Origin: Desulfosporosinus sp. HMP52
Lineage (GTDB): Bacteria > Bacillota > Desulfitobacteriia > Desulfitobacteriales > Desulfitobacteriaceae
Length of the DNA: 64,000 nucleotides
Assembly: GCF_000765145.1 (NCBI RefSeq)
Contig: NZ_JMGA01000039.1
Coordinates: 82,701-146,700 of the forward strand
Direction: 5' to 3'
Part shown: piece by piece, positions 27,388-36,071 of the stretch
How the letters are laid out: each line of letters starts with the position of its first letter
Position numbering within the stretch: the first letter of the stretch is position 1
Program-made: the position numbers and the translations under genes
Notes under the pieces: model-generated
Databases searched by the model: none
Told to the model about the DNA's origin: nothing
What the model saw: only the letters and a program-made list of their open reading frames with translations

Positions 27388-28017
27388 ATGGTTGTTAAAG
27401 CACAGCGTATTTATGCTGAGAATTGGGATCCCTCGAATGATGACATTAATAGTCTTTTTTCGATTGAAGACCTAACGTCTGAAATTGGAAAAGACCCTGG
27501 AATAAAGGTTCTTCGCGATGATGAAATACGGCTTCAGTATCCTAGTCAATATAATATTTCTATCCAAGCTAGAGCATATAATCAAAGACTTGTTCAACTC
27601 TTACAGGAATATTACCCCACTTACTGTAACAGTCCCGAGCTGTCAGATTTACTTGGAGTAAAATTACCACAGATTATGTGGGTGGATACTTTGGGCTATG
27701 AAGAACCTTTAATTAGTATCCATATTACAAAGCTCAATAAACAAGAAATCTTTATTAATGACCTAGTCTTAGTTAAGAATGAGGACTTTGATTTACTAAA
27801 TGAGGATGTTATTGAGAAAATATTAAATAAACTAAGAGTATTTGCTAGAGCCCAGGGGGCAAAATATTTGTCGGGATACGCTGCTAATAGGAGCACATTG
27901 AATCTCTTGAAAAGTAAAGGGTTCTCCGAGGATCAAAGAGAAGGTATGGGCAATGACTATTTGTGGAGATTAGCTGCAATAAGAGGCGAGCAATTGCCCT
28001 ATTATGTGGAGTTGTAA
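27388..28017 (+). CDS. Hypothetical protein with possible GNAT-like C-terminus
   Basis: 209 residues, no membrane segment. The N-terminal 90 residues match nothing I know. The C-terminal part (KLRVFARAQGAKYLSGYAANRSTLNLLKSKGF, written here in part as about residues 147-178) resembles the last helix and strand of acetyltransferases, where a neighbour residue is followed by a KSKGF turn. The acetyl-CoA loop is not evident, so enzymatic function is doubtful. The stop is five bases before the ATG of the Sec-containing DsbA-like gene, suggesting co-transcription. Confidence 0.7.
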   Translation: MVVKAQRIYAENWDPSNDDINSLFSIEDLTSEIGKDPGIKVLRDDEIRLQYPSQYNISIQARAYNQRLVQLLQEYYPTYCNSPELSDLLGVKLPQIMWVDTLGYEEPLISIHITKLNKQEIFINDLVLVKNEDFDLLNEDVIEKILNKLRVFARAQGAKYLSGYAANRSTLNLLKSKGFSEDQREGMGNDYLWRLAAIRGEQLPYYVEL

Positions 28018-28022
28018 TTAAA

Positions 28023-28634
28023 ATGACGAGCAAAATTACAGTCTTCTCGGATTTTTTATGACCCTTTTGTATGATTGGGAAGATCCCCCTTGACCAGTTG
28101 GCCAAGGATAAAAATTTAATTGTAGAATGGAAGGCCTTTGAACTTAGACCGGAAGGTGTTGAGCTGCCAGAGAAGTCACCGACAGATATAACTAATGCAA
28201 AGGCTAGACTAGAGGCATTAGGGCAAAAATATGGAATCTATATGACCTTTAATGAAAAAAGTAAGCATTCCAGATGGGCTTTAGAAGGCTCTAAGTATGC
28301 TGAAGAACAGGGGCTCGGCAATGAATACCATGATGCAACTTTTGCAGCTCAGTTTCAAGAAAGCAAAGATATTAATGATTTAAATGTATTGTGTGAGATT
28401 GCCGCTCAAATTGGACTAGATCAGGAAGAATTTCGAGATGCCCTTGTTACAAAAAGATACGAACAAGCTGTATTACAGGATCTAGCCGAAGCCAAGGGTT
28501 TAGGAATTCAAACTGTTCCCTGTTTTATAATTGATAATCGTGCTCTCCATGGCGCTCAAAGTTATAATTCCTTGGAAAAATTCCTTCAAGGAACAAGGAG
28601 CGGGTTTCCGCTAGATATAAACGTAATAAAGTAA
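28023..28634 (+). CDS. Selenocysteine-containing DsbA/FrnE-family oxidoreductase (UGA read as Sec at codon 13)
   Basis: From ATG 28023 the frame reads MTSKITVFSDFL, TGA at 28059-28061, then PFCMIGKIPLDQLAKD and on to a stop at 28634, 203 residues. FrnE/DsbA-like proteins begin with a strand and SDFxCPxCxxGK, so U-P-F-C falls exactly on the CPxC active site. The later part (HSRWALEGSKYAEEQG and QTVPCFIIDNRALHGAQS with the cis-Pro VP) is typical FrnE. A hairpin at 28077-28087 can act as SECIS. GGAG lies 11 bases before ATG. If UGA is taken as stop, the gene would be mis-started at 28071 and lose its active site. Confidence 0.88.
28077..28087 (+). promoter_or_regulatory. Putative SECIS hairpin of the Sec DsbA/FrnE-like gene
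   Basis: GGGA (28077-28080), loop AGA, TCCC (28084-28087), with the apical loop about 20 bases after the UGA. The short G/C stem and a G within the first two loop bases fit the loose bacterial SECIS pattern. Confidence 0.5.
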
Positions 28635-28660
28635 TTTTTAAGAGAGTGTAGGTACTAATA

Positions 28661-29359
28661 ATGGAGTTAACCACTGAACAAAAAAAGGTATTAAAAGGGC
28701 GAGGCTATATTGCTTATAAAGATGGTATTCATTTCTCCTGCAGGGTGTTAATCGAGGCCGGAAGCATAAAGGCTGAAGAATCACAAAAGATCAGTGAAGT
28801 TTGTAAGAACTATGGCCGAGGGTATTTTACCTTAACCCAACGGTTAAATGTTGAAATTCCTTGGATTAAATATGAAGATCTGGAGAAGGTTGCAAAAGAA
28901 TTGCAAGAAGTAGGTTTATCCGTTGGAAGTACCGGGATGAGGGCCAGACCTGCGCATACTTGTAAAGGGGATGTTTGTCAGGTAAGTTTATTTGACACGG
29001 CGGAAGCTTCAAGACTTATTAATGAAAGGTTCTATAAAGGGAAATACGATGTAACCCTCCCTAATAAATTCCGAGTGACAATTGGCGGGTGCAAAAATGG
29101 GTGTTCAAAGCCAGCACTTGGTTGTATAGGCTTACAAGGTCGAAAACCCGGCCAAGTAGCTATAACTATTGGCGGAATGTTTGGGAAAGAACACTATATT
29201 GGAAGAGAAATTCCGGGGTTGTATTCAATAAATGAGGCCCTTGATATTGTAGAGAAGGCCATGGTGTATTATCGGGAAAATGGTCAAAATGGGGAGCGAT
29301 TTGCAAAAATGGTGGAAAGAATCGGTTTTGAGACAGTGGCACAAGCCCTTGCAATCTGA
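28661..29359 (+). CDS. Stand-alone siroheme/[4Fe-4S] sulfite/nitrite reductase-like domain protein
   Basis: 232 residues: an N-terminal ferredoxin-like half-domain (RGYFTLTQRLNVEIPWIKYE) and a siroheme-cluster half-domain with Cys101/Cys106 (TCKGDVC) and Cys144/Cys148 (GGCKNGCSKPALGC). True reductases usually have CX5C then CX3C; the first pair here is CX4C. It is about half the size of a NirA/CysI polypeptide, like small assimilatory-type sulfite reductases of anaerobes. It reads in line with the Sec DsbA-like gene 26 bases upstream. Confidence 0.75.
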   Translation: MELTTEQKKVLKGRGYIAYKDGIHFSCRVLIEAGSIKAEESQKISEVCKNYGRGYFTLTQRLNVEIPWIKYEDLEKVAKELQEVGLSVGSTGMRARPAHTCKGDVCQVSLFDTAEASRLINERFYKGKYDVTLPNKFRVTIGGCKNGCSKPALGCIGLQGRKPGQVAITIGGMFGKEHYIGREIPGLYSINEALDIVEKAMVYYRENGQNGERFAKMVERIGFETVAQALAI

Positions 29360-29512
29360 TGGTTTTCGCCAATTTAATGGACTCTTTGTGAACTTCAGGT
29401 GTTAAGTATTGAAACTAGGGGTTAAAATTCTAAAGGATAGGATTTTCATCTCTAGTTTTAATGCTATGAATCCCGCATTTGAAAATTATTTAAATTAAAG
29501 GAGTTTTTTGAA

Positions 29513-30166
29513 ATGCCAACTCCGGCTGAAATTTTAATAGTTACAGCTGTCGATGGTGAGAAAGAGGCAGTATTAAATGGCCTTGAAAAGGATTCGAGGT
29601 TTAACGTCATAGTAGGAGGAGTCGGTGCGGTTGCGGTTGCTGTTAATACAAGTAGAGCGTTAACTGCTGACAACTATCGTTTAGTTATTAGTGCAGGTAT
29701 TGGAGGGGGGTTCTCGGGAAAAGCTGCAGTAGGATCACTCGTGGTAGCTACAGAATGTGTTGCTGCGGATCTAGGCGCTGAGACTCCGACAGGTTTCTGC
29801 AATTTGGATGACTTGGGCTTTGGTGTTACCAGTATTAAGACTGATTCTGGCATTGTAGAGCATATGATGAAAGCCTTACAAAAGACTGAGTTGACGGTTT
29901 ACTCCGGGCCGGTACTCACAGTTTCTACCATTACAGGCACTAGCGGAACAGCCAAAGCATTGTCTGATCGGACAAAGGGGGCGTCTGCTGAGGCAATGGA
30001 AGGATTCGGGGTAGGATTTGCCGCGCTTAGTCATGGCGTGCCTTTTTTTGAGATTCGAGCAATCTCAAACGTGGTAGGCCCACGTGATCGGACATCTTGG
30101 AAAGTTAAAGAGGCACTGGATAATTTGGGGGTAGCTTGTAAGGTGTTAAGGGAGGTATTAGTATGA
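29513..30166 (+). CDS. mqnB: Futalosine hydrolase
   Basis: 217 residues of the nucleoside phosphorylase/MTA hydrolase fold: ILIVTAVDGEKEAV, ISAGIGGGFSGKAAVG and the catalytic-acid region EAMEGFGVGFAA near residue 161. It cleaves futalosine to dehypoxanthine futalosine plus hypoxanthine in the futalosine route to menaquinone. It is identified largely through its partner: the next gene is mqnD, with a 4-base overlap. AAAGGAG precedes ATG. Confidence 0.9.
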   Translation: MPTPAEILIVTAVDGEKEAVLNGLEKDSRFNVIVGGVGAVAVAVNTSRALTADNYRLVISAGIGGGFSGKAAVGSLVVATECVAADLGAETPTGFCNLDDLGFGVTSIKTDSGIVEHMMKALQKTELTVYSGPVLTVSTITGTSGTAKALSDRTKGASAEAMEGFGVGFAALSHGVPFFEIRAISNVVGPRDRTSWKVKEALDNLGVACKVLREVLV

Positions 30167-31002
30167 AAATTGCATTCTCTCCTTGTCCAAATGACACATT
30201 TGTTTTTCATGCTTGGGTACATGGATTAATACCCGGCGCACCACGGATCGATGTAAAGTATGCCGATATTGATATTACAAACAATCTGGCGGCCGCCTCT
30301 GGGGATTTAGATGTTGTTAAAATCTCTTATGCCGCACTGCCCTGGGTTTTATCTGATTATGCTCTTTTGCCTTGTGGAGGGGCATTAGGTAAAGGGTGCG
30401 GACCGTTGCTCTTGATGAGGAACACAAGCAAGCTTAATGGGCCAGAATATATACAGAACTGTCGAGTGGCTGTCCCTAGCGAGCGATCAACTGCCTATTT
30501 GCTATTCCGATTGTGGGCAGCTCAAAATGTACCAGGTGGAGTCGGTGAAATTATTGTTCTTCCCTTTCATGAAATTATGCCGGCAGTGCGGGATGGGTTA
30601 GTAGATGTAGGTCTAGTAATTCACGAGGCTAGATTCACCTACCCCTCATATGACCTTGCCCTTATGGTAGACTTAGGAGGGTGGTGGGAGCAGGAAACTA
30701 ACCTGCCGATTCCACTGGGAGCTATAGTAGCCCGGCGGTCACTAGATCTGACGGCAATCGCGGCTTGGATCAGGGCATCGGTTAGATATGCATGGGCTCA
30801 CCCTAAGGAATCTAAAGAATACATACTATACCATAGTCAAGAGCTATCTGATGAAGTGACTCAAGCTCATATTAAACTCTACGTTAACGAATTCACGGAA
30901 AATATCGGTGAATTGGGATATAAAGCGGTAGCCACCTTGTTAGGGAAAGCAGCTCAAGAAGGGTTAGTGCCAAAAATCGATTGGAAAGCTCTGAAATACT
31001 AG
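30163..31002 (+). CDS. mqnD: 1,4-dihydroxy-6-naphthoate synthase
   Basis: 279 residues. The N-terminal FSPCPNDTFVFHAWVHG is the hallmark of MqnD, followed by VKISYAALPWVL and VGLVIHEARFTY. The periplasmic-binding-protein-like fold converts cyclic dehypoxanthine futalosine to dihydroxynaphthoate. The start overlaps the mqnB stop (ATGA), so the two are translationally coupled. Menaquinone from this route would feed NrfH and the NrfD-like protein. A terminator follows. Confidence 0.95.
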   Translation: MKIAFSPCPNDTFVFHAWVHGLIPGAPRIDVKYADIDITNNLAAASGDLDVVKISYAALPWVLSDYALLPCGGALGKGCGPLLLMRNTSKLNGPEYIQNCRVAVPSERSTAYLLFRLWAAQNVPGGVGEIIVLPFHEIMPAVRDGLVDVGLVIHEARFTYPSYDLALMVDLGGWWEQETNLPIPLGAIVARRSLDLTAIAAWIRASVRYAWAHPKESKEYILYHSQELSDEVTQAHIKLYVNEFTENIGELGYKAVATLLGKAAQEGLVPKIDWKALKY

Positions 31003-31042
31003 GGCGTCATTGGTGAATATTTATGTGCCTTTAAAAATACCC

Positions 31043-31076
31043 CCCCAGCAAATTACAGATTTTGCTGGGGCATTTT
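31043..31076 (+). terminator. Intrinsic terminator after mqnBD
   Basis: CCCCAGCAAA (31043-31052) pairs with TTTGCTGGGG (31061-31070), followed by CATTTTATT. Confidence 0.88.
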
Positions 31077-31199
31077 ATTGGGTGCTTCAGAATCTAGTCT
31101 ATCAAGAATGATGGTGAAAAAGTACAAGTAAATATTATGGAATTTAATGCCATTAATGATAATAGTTGCATATAGTGAGGTTAAGGAGGTGAGTTTTCA

Positions 31200-31478
31200 A
31201 TGAATGGTAGTGGTTGTAAGCCGATTTGCTGTCCCCCGCAATACTGTGTCAGAGATTATTACGCTCAAAGAATGATACCTGTTATTCAACCGATTGTGAC
31301 TATTAACCGTCAAAATATCGTCGATGTTCCACAATACTACTATCAACCAATTACTAGAAACGTCGTTGTTAACCAAGGTTTTCAAGGTCAAGGAGTTCAA
31401 GGCCAGGGTTTTCTAGGTCAAGGAGCTCAAGGTCAAGGTTTTCAAGGGCAAGGGTATACCAATCGCCTCTTCTTTTAA
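31200..31478 (+). CDS. CotD-like spore coat protein with Gly/Gln repeats
   Basis: 92 residues. The N-terminal part (CCPPQYCVRDYYAQRM, then VIQPIVTINRQNIVDVPQYY) follows the spacing of CotD coat proteins: Cys-Pro start, conserved xxPxIxPxxTxNxxxxNxxxV, then a Tyr-rich stretch. The C-terminal 30 residues are tandem GQGF/GQGV/GQGA units. Four cysteines sit in the first 17 residues. AAGGAGGTGAG precedes ATG. CATATAGTG upstream (near 31170) is close to a sigma-K -10 element, which would fit late mother-cell expression. Confidence 0.7.
   Translation: MNGSGCKPICCPPQYCVRDYYAQRMIPVIQPIVTINRQNIVDVPQYYYQPITRNVVVNQGFQGQGVQGQGFLGQGAQGQGFQGQGYTNRLFF
31376..31462 (+). repeat. Tandem short repeat encoding Gly-Gln-rich tail
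   Basis: About five imperfect 15-18-base units based on GGTCAAGGNNTTCAA encode GFQGQGVQGQG-type residues. The size is a multiple of three, so unit gain or loss keeps the frame. Confidence 0.75.
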
Positions 31479-31491
31479 GTAATGGAATAGT

Positions 31492-31532
31492 AAACAACAA
31501 ACCGCGCTCATCTAAAGCGTGGTTTGTTGTTT
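31492..31532 (+). terminator. Intrinsic terminator after the CotD-like gene
   Basis: AAACAACAAACC pairs with GGTTTGTTGTTT, extended by CGC/GCG; the right arm is itself T-rich. Confidence 0.85.
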
Positions 31533-31632
31533 AGTTCTAGTAAAAATGAGGTGTAGAGTTTATAATGTCAAGGAGTGAGCTAAGTGCATAAACCGTAGAA
31601 CCCGAATTTAGGTTAAGAAGGAAGTATGTGAA

Positions 31633-32529
31633 ATGTCAAAAATCAACCGAATTTTGGCAGCCACCCGATTTGAAAAAGTGGATCGTATTCCTAAAGGGGA
31701 GTTTTATCTTGAGGATGGCTTGATTATTGAATTGCTGGGACTAAAGGATAGAGTAACATTTAATCACAGAATAGAGGCCTGTGAACGTTGCAAACTTGAT
31801 GCCCTAGCATTTTCTCCTTCATTGTCCCTGAATGCAGAGAACCGGGTGTGGGAAGAGATTAAGCAATGGCGAAAAGAGACAGACTTTTTTATTTTTGCAA
31901 TAATTGATGGTCCTTTTCAAGGGGCGGCTAAACTTTTCACTTCGTTTACCGATTATTTGCTTGCGATTGCTAAAGGTGACTCCATAATTCCTGAACTAGT
32001 CTCGAAAGCTATAGCTGCTAACGTTGAGCTAGGATTTCAGGCCTTAGCTTCAGGTGCGAATGGAATAATTATTGCGGATGACATTGCCTATCAAAATGGA
32101 ACGTTTATATCCCCCTCGGCTCTCCGTAAATACTTTTTCCCTGGTCTAGCCGAGGAAGTAATGCTTTTAAGAAGGGAAAAAGTTCCGGTTTTCTTTCATG
32201 CTGATGGGAATTTATTATCCGTATTAGATGATATTCTTCATTGTGGTTTTGATGGCTTACATTCTCTCGATTTTTCTTCAATATCTGACATTAGAAAAGT
32301 TAGAATGGCTACTGATAATAAACTTTGCTTAATGGGTGGATATGATTTGGGTTGGTTTGAAGCGGAAAATAGGGCAGAGAAAGCTTTGCAATTATTGGAA
32401 GTAACTTCTCCAGGGGAATGGGGTACAGGGTATATCTTCGGTAGTAGTGCAGGGATTTTGGGAAGTAATCTAAAGGCTAAAAAGGTACTCGATGTATATC
32501 AGTACGTAGATAACCTGTTAGTTAAATAA
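31633..32529 (+). CDS. Uroporphyrinogen decarboxylase-like (URO-D) superfamily protein, probable methyltransferase
   Basis: 298 residues of the URO-D/methylcobalamin methyltransferase fold: N-terminal RILAATRFEKVDRIPKGEFY, central IIDGPFQGAAKLF and PVFFHADGNLLSVLDDILHCGFDGLHSLD. His in HADG and Cys in LHCGF are placed like the zinc ligands of MtaA/MtbA methyltransferases, while the arginine pair of true HemE is not evident. A role in corrinoid-dependent methyl transfer is therefore inferred, supported by the corrinoid-activase-like gene at 37.9 kb. Confidence 0.75.
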   Translation: MSKINRILAATRFEKVDRIPKGEFYLEDGLIIELLGLKDRVTFNHRIEACERCKLDALAFSPSLSLNAENRVWEEIKQWRKETDFFIFAIIDGPFQGAAKLFTSFTDYLLAIAKGDSIIPELVSKAIAANVELGFQALASGANGIIIADDIAYQNGTFISPSALRKYFFPGLAEEVMLLRREKVPVFFHADGNLLSVLDDILHCGFDGLHSLDFSSISDIRKVRMATDNKLCLMGGYDLGWFEAENRAEKALQLLEVTSPGEWGTGYIFGSSAGILGSNLKAKKVLDVYQYVDNLLVK

Positions 32530-32716
32530 TGAGGTTCATGCTGAGCAGAAAAAACTCTAGACAATTAGATAGTAGTTCGTTAGAATATGTATTGTAGAAA
32601 ACTTGTGAGAGGTTTCGCAGGTTGTAGTAAGGTAGACTAATTATTTTGGGAAACAAAGTGGTAATCCATTAGAATGGAAGGATGGGAGAATATGACGCAT
32701 TTTTGCGATTATGTGT

Positions 32717-32755
32717 AATAGCTATCCTTTTCGTGGTAGCTATTTTTGTTTTTAA
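32717..32755 (+). terminator. Terminator-like hairpin upstream of paaK
   Basis: ATAGCTA (32718-32724) and TAGCTAT (32737-32743) form the stem, followed by TTTTGTTTTT. It could end the URO-D-like transcript or attenuate paaK, whose start lies 38 bases downstream. A TATAAT at 32758-32763 just after it leaves room for a separate paaK promoter. Confidence 0.65.
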
Positions 32756-32792
32756 AAATATAATTAAATCCCAAAAAGTGAGGTTGGTTATT

Positions 32793-34100
32793 GTGATTTG
32801 GAACTCTGAGCAAGAATGTATGAACCGTAATCGATTAGAAGAACTTCAATTGGAACGTTTAAAGTGGACAGTTAACAGGGTGTACAATAAGGTGCCTCAT
32901 TATCGAGATAGATTTGAGAAATTAGGGATATTTCCTGAGAATATTAAATCCTTAGATGATCTCAAGCGCTTGCCATTTACAACTAAGGATGATTTGCGCA
33001 GCAATTATCCCTTCGGTCTCTTTGCTGTGCCTCAGAAAGAATTGGTTCGGGTTCATGCCTCATCGGGCACCACTGGACGTCCTGTGGTAGTAGGCTATAC
33101 AGCTAATGACCTGAATACTTGGACTGACTTGACGGCCCGGATGGTTAGCTTAGCAGGGGTTACTTCTGAAGATGTCGCCCAAATTGCCTTCAACTATGGT
33201 CTATTTACCGGCGGCTTTGGTTTACACTATGGACTAGAGAGAGCTGGAGCGTTAGTAGTACCTGTTTCAGGCGGAAATACAGAACGACAGCTAATGTTAA
33301 TGCAGGATTTTGGGACAACGGTTCTAATATCCACACCGAGTTATTCCTTGTACATTGCGGAAGTTGCGGAAAAGATGGGCATTGATATTTCATCTTTAAA
33401 GTTAAAAATTGGGCTTTTCGGTGGAGAGCCTTGGACAGAAGAAATGCGCACAGAAATTGAATCCAGGCTTCAAATTACCGCTACAGATAACTATGGCCTC
33501 AGCGAAGTCATGGGGCCGGGGGTTGCAGGAGAATGCACTTGCAAATGCGGGCATCATATTGCAGAGGATCATTTTATTGTTGAAACAATTGATCCGGAGA
33601 CAGGGGAAGTTCTCAAACCGGGAGAAGAAGGAGAGCTGGTTTTTACATCTTTGACCAAAGAAGCCTTTCCGGTGATACGTTTTCGGACTAAAGATATTTC
33701 GCGCATTACCCAGGAGCCTTGTCAGTGTGGGCGAACCACTGCTCGCATGCGGAAAATTATCGGGCGGACTGATGACATGCTTATTATTCGTGGTGTAAAT
33801 GTCTTTCCTTCACAGATTGAAAGTGTTCTCATGACCATTGAGGGGATTGGTCCCCACTATTTGATAAACGTGCACAGACGCAACTTCCTCGACGAGCTGG
33901 AGGTAGTAGTGGAGCTTACCCGTGAGGATTTGCTTGAACCCTATTCAAAGTTAGAAGACTTCTCAAGCTACATTCGCCAGAAACTACACAGTGTACTTTC
34001 GATTAATGTTCGCTTGAAGATTGTTCAGCCGGGAACCCTAGAAAGGGGTGCAGGAAAGGCGAAACGGGTCTTCGATTATCGGAATCAGTCTGCGAAATAA
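32793..34100 (+). CDS. paaK: Phenylacetate-CoA ligase
   Basis: 435 residues from GTG 32793, which begins VIWNSEQECMNR as PaaK proteins do (MIW.....M.R). The open frame runs 37 codons further upstream, but that stretch contains the terminator hairpin and is not coding-like. Key motifs: ATP/AMP loop HASSGTTGRPVVVGYT, FGGEPWTEEMR, DNYGLSEVMGPG and the hinge IGRTDDMLIIRGVNVFP. A Cys cluster (CTCKCGHH and CQCG) is typical of the family. It activates phenylacetate, usually from aromatic amino acid breakdown. Confidence 0.93.
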   Translation: MIWNSEQECMNRNRLEELQLERLKWTVNRVYNKVPHYRDRFEKLGIFPENIKSLDDLKRLPFTTKDDLRSNYPFGLFAVPQKELVRVHASSGTTGRPVVVGYTANDLNTWTDLTARMVSLAGVTSEDVAQIAFNYGLFTGGFGLHYGLERAGALVVPVSGGNTERQLMLMQDFGTTVLISTPSYSLYIAEVAEKMGIDISSLKLKIGLFGGEPWTEEMRTEIESRLQITATDNYGLSEVMGPGVAGECTCKCGHHIAEDHFIVETIDPETGEVLKPGEEGELVFTSLTKEAFPVIRFRTKDISRITQEPCQCGRTTARMRKIIGRTDDMLIIRGVNVFPSQIESVLMTIEGIGPHYLINVHRRNFLDELEVVVELTREDLLEPYSKLEDFSSYIRQKLHSVLSINVRLKIVQPGTLERGAGKAKRVFDYRNQSAK

Positions 34101-34202
34101 AGGTGTGCAGAATTGTAATCTGTTGGAAGTAAGGGATTTGGCTTCGGATATTAGGGGTTAATCCTAGGATGTTCAAATCTAAATGAAGTGGAGTTGTTAA
34201 TT

Positions 34203-35801
34203 GTGGTGCCCGTTAGTTCACTTTTGTTAACATTAACCCCTATTGTAGTCATTATAGCAATGCTTGTAATCTGGAAAAAGCCTGCAGATATAAGTGGTAT
34301 TGTTGGTTGGGTTGTTGTCTCGATTATTGCCTTCTTTTTTTTCCAAACGAACTTGGAAGTCTTAATTAGGTCAACCATAACCGGAGTAGTGAGATCCTTC
34401 GCGGTTTCTTTAGTTGTGGCAGCTTCTTTATTGCAAATGGCTTATATGGAAAAAACCGGGGCCCTCAAAAGAATAATTATATTTATCAAAACAATTGCCT
34501 GCGAAAATAAAGCGGTACAAATCATGATGATTAATATTGGCTTTGGAACTTTAATGGTTTCAGTGGGAGCGACGCCTGTCTCACTGCTCCCTCCCATTAT
34601 GTTGGCCCTGGGTTATTCTACCTATGTTTCCATCGCTCTACCCTGCATAGGATATGATGCTCTATGCACTTACGCCTTGTTAGGAGCTCCTATTGTCGTC
34701 TTTGTAGACGTTGCCAATTCTTTTCTGGGACAGGGCCATGAAATAAGTTTATCTCAGGCAGGAAGTGTCTTTTTTATGTTTCTGCCGGTTATTTCAACTT
34801 TAATAGGATTTTGCATGCTTTGGATTGTCGGGCGTTGGCAGGGGATAAAAGATGGTTGGTTGCCTGTAGTTATTACTGGTGCAGTAATAGCTGTTGTGTC
34901 ATTTTTTACAAATAAAGTAGATCGATTAGTGGTTCTAACCGGAATTATGTGTGGTGCTGCAGTCATTATTGTAATGTCTTTGTATCTCTTGTCCACTGGG
35001 AAAAAGATAATTGATAAAAGTCGATTGACAAAGGAAGAATTAGACTATGAGAAAAGTTATCCCTTTTGGAAGGCCTTGACACCTTGGGGACTTCTTGTGA
35101 TTTTAATATTAGGATTAAACCTTCCCTCTGATATGTTTAATCTTTTATATAGGAAAATTACTCTTCCCTTAGCGGGATTATCGGCAGATGGCAAGCCCAT
35201 TGTGACACGAGCTTTATGGAACGCTTATACTTGGATTTTTATAAGCACCTTCCTCTCCATGATCTTCATTAAACCTACAAAGACACAATTGAGGGAAACC
35301 TTTACCTTGTGGTGGAAGAGAGCCCCTAGACCGGTATTTGCGGCAATTATCTTCTTCGTTATTGGGGAGATAATGAATATGTCCGGCTTTGATATGACTA
35401 CTAATAAATATGCAGTAGCAAGTATGGTTCAAATTTTGGCTAATTTCTCTTCTCAAATCTTCAGTGATGCTTATGGGTCGGTTGTGGCCTTTATTGGTTT
35501 GTTGGGGGGATTTATTACCGGCAGCGAAGCATCCACAATAGCTATGTTTGCAACCTATACTCTTAAGACTTCAAATATGCTTCATATGGGATTACTGGAA
35601 ATGTTGATTATCACTGCAGGCTTAGCCTTTGGAGGAGGCTTGGCAAGTGTTATTTCACCGGCAAAGCTTCAGAATGCTTCTGCAGCTATCGATAAATTGG
35701 GGGAAGAGACTGCGGTTATTCGAATTGCTTTTGTATTTGCCATTTTATTAACTGCTGTGACCGCAGCGTTAGTTATGGTGTTTCTGGGTGTTTTCGTCTG
35801 A
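34203..35801 (+). CDS. Lactate permease family transporter (LldP-like)
   Basis: About 532 residues with 12-14 hydrophobic helices and the family patterns GFGTLMVSVGATPVSLLPP, GYDALCTYALLGAP and the C-terminal GFITGSEASTIAMFATY followed by SPAKLQNASAAI. LldP proteins take up L-lactate or glycolate with protons. The substrate is inferred from family only. Start: GTG at 34203, nine bases after AGTGGAG; GTG 34188 is part of that site. A terminator follows at 35853. Confidence 0.87.
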   Translation: MVPVSSLLLTLTPIVVIIAMLVIWKKPADISGIVGWVVVSIIAFFFFQTNLEVLIRSTITGVVRSFAVSLVVAASLLQMAYMEKTGALKRIIIFIKTIACENKAVQIMMINIGFGTLMVSVGATPVSLLPPIMLALGYSTYVSIALPCIGYDALCTYALLGAPIVVFVDVANSFLGQGHEISLSQAGSVFFMFLPVISTLIGFCMLWIVGRWQGIKDGWLPVVITGAVIAVVSFFTNKVDRLVVLTGIMCGAAVIIVMSLYLLSTGKKIIDKSRLTKEELDYEKSYPFWKALTPWGLLVILILGLNLPSDMFNLLYRKITLPLAGLSADGKPIVTRALWNAYTWIFISTFLSMIFIKPTKTQLRETFTLWWKRAPRPVFAAIIFFVIGEIMNMSGFDMTTNKYAVASMVQILANFSSQIFSDAYGSVVAFIGLLGGFITGSEASTIAMFATYTLKTSNMLHMGLLEMLIITAGLAFGGGLASVISPAKLQNASAAIDKLGEETAVIRIAFVFAILLTAVTAALVMVFLGVFV

Positions 35802-35852
35802 AGCACTTAGTATTAGTTTTTCTTAAGTTGGTAAATGAAACGAAGAAAGCAG

Positions 35853-35897
35853 AGTCCATTATCCTTGAGTTATACAAGGAGTGGACTTTTCTTTGTT
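35853..35897 (+). terminator. Intrinsic terminator after the permease gene
   Basis: AGTCCA and TGGACT (35853-35858, 35882-35887) with an inner CCTTG/CAAGG stem, then TTTCTTTG. Confidence 0.85.
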
Positions 35898-36071
35898 TCT
35901 AAGAAGTCCGTATATGGAAAAAATTATATAATAAATATTAAGTGATCTACCCTAAACCCTGTTCGAAGTTATATAATCAAATTATAATATTGATAAGCTT
36001 TTCGAAAGAGATTAAGCTTAGGAACCGCATTGTGGGGTGTGTTTGTGGAAAAGTGTCAATTGGAGACGAAG

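Noticed and set aside
28071..28634. A shorter DsbA-like gene starting at ATG 28071
   Set aside because: It has no ribosome-binding site and would lack the CPxC/UPxC active site; the frame extends to ATG 28023 through UGA.
32682..32792. A 37-codon N-terminal extension of phenylacetate-CoA ligase with a membrane-like helix
   Set aside because: The stretch is made of the terminator-like hairpin and its T-tail; the family's normal N-terminus begins at GTG 32793 with a ribosome-binding site.
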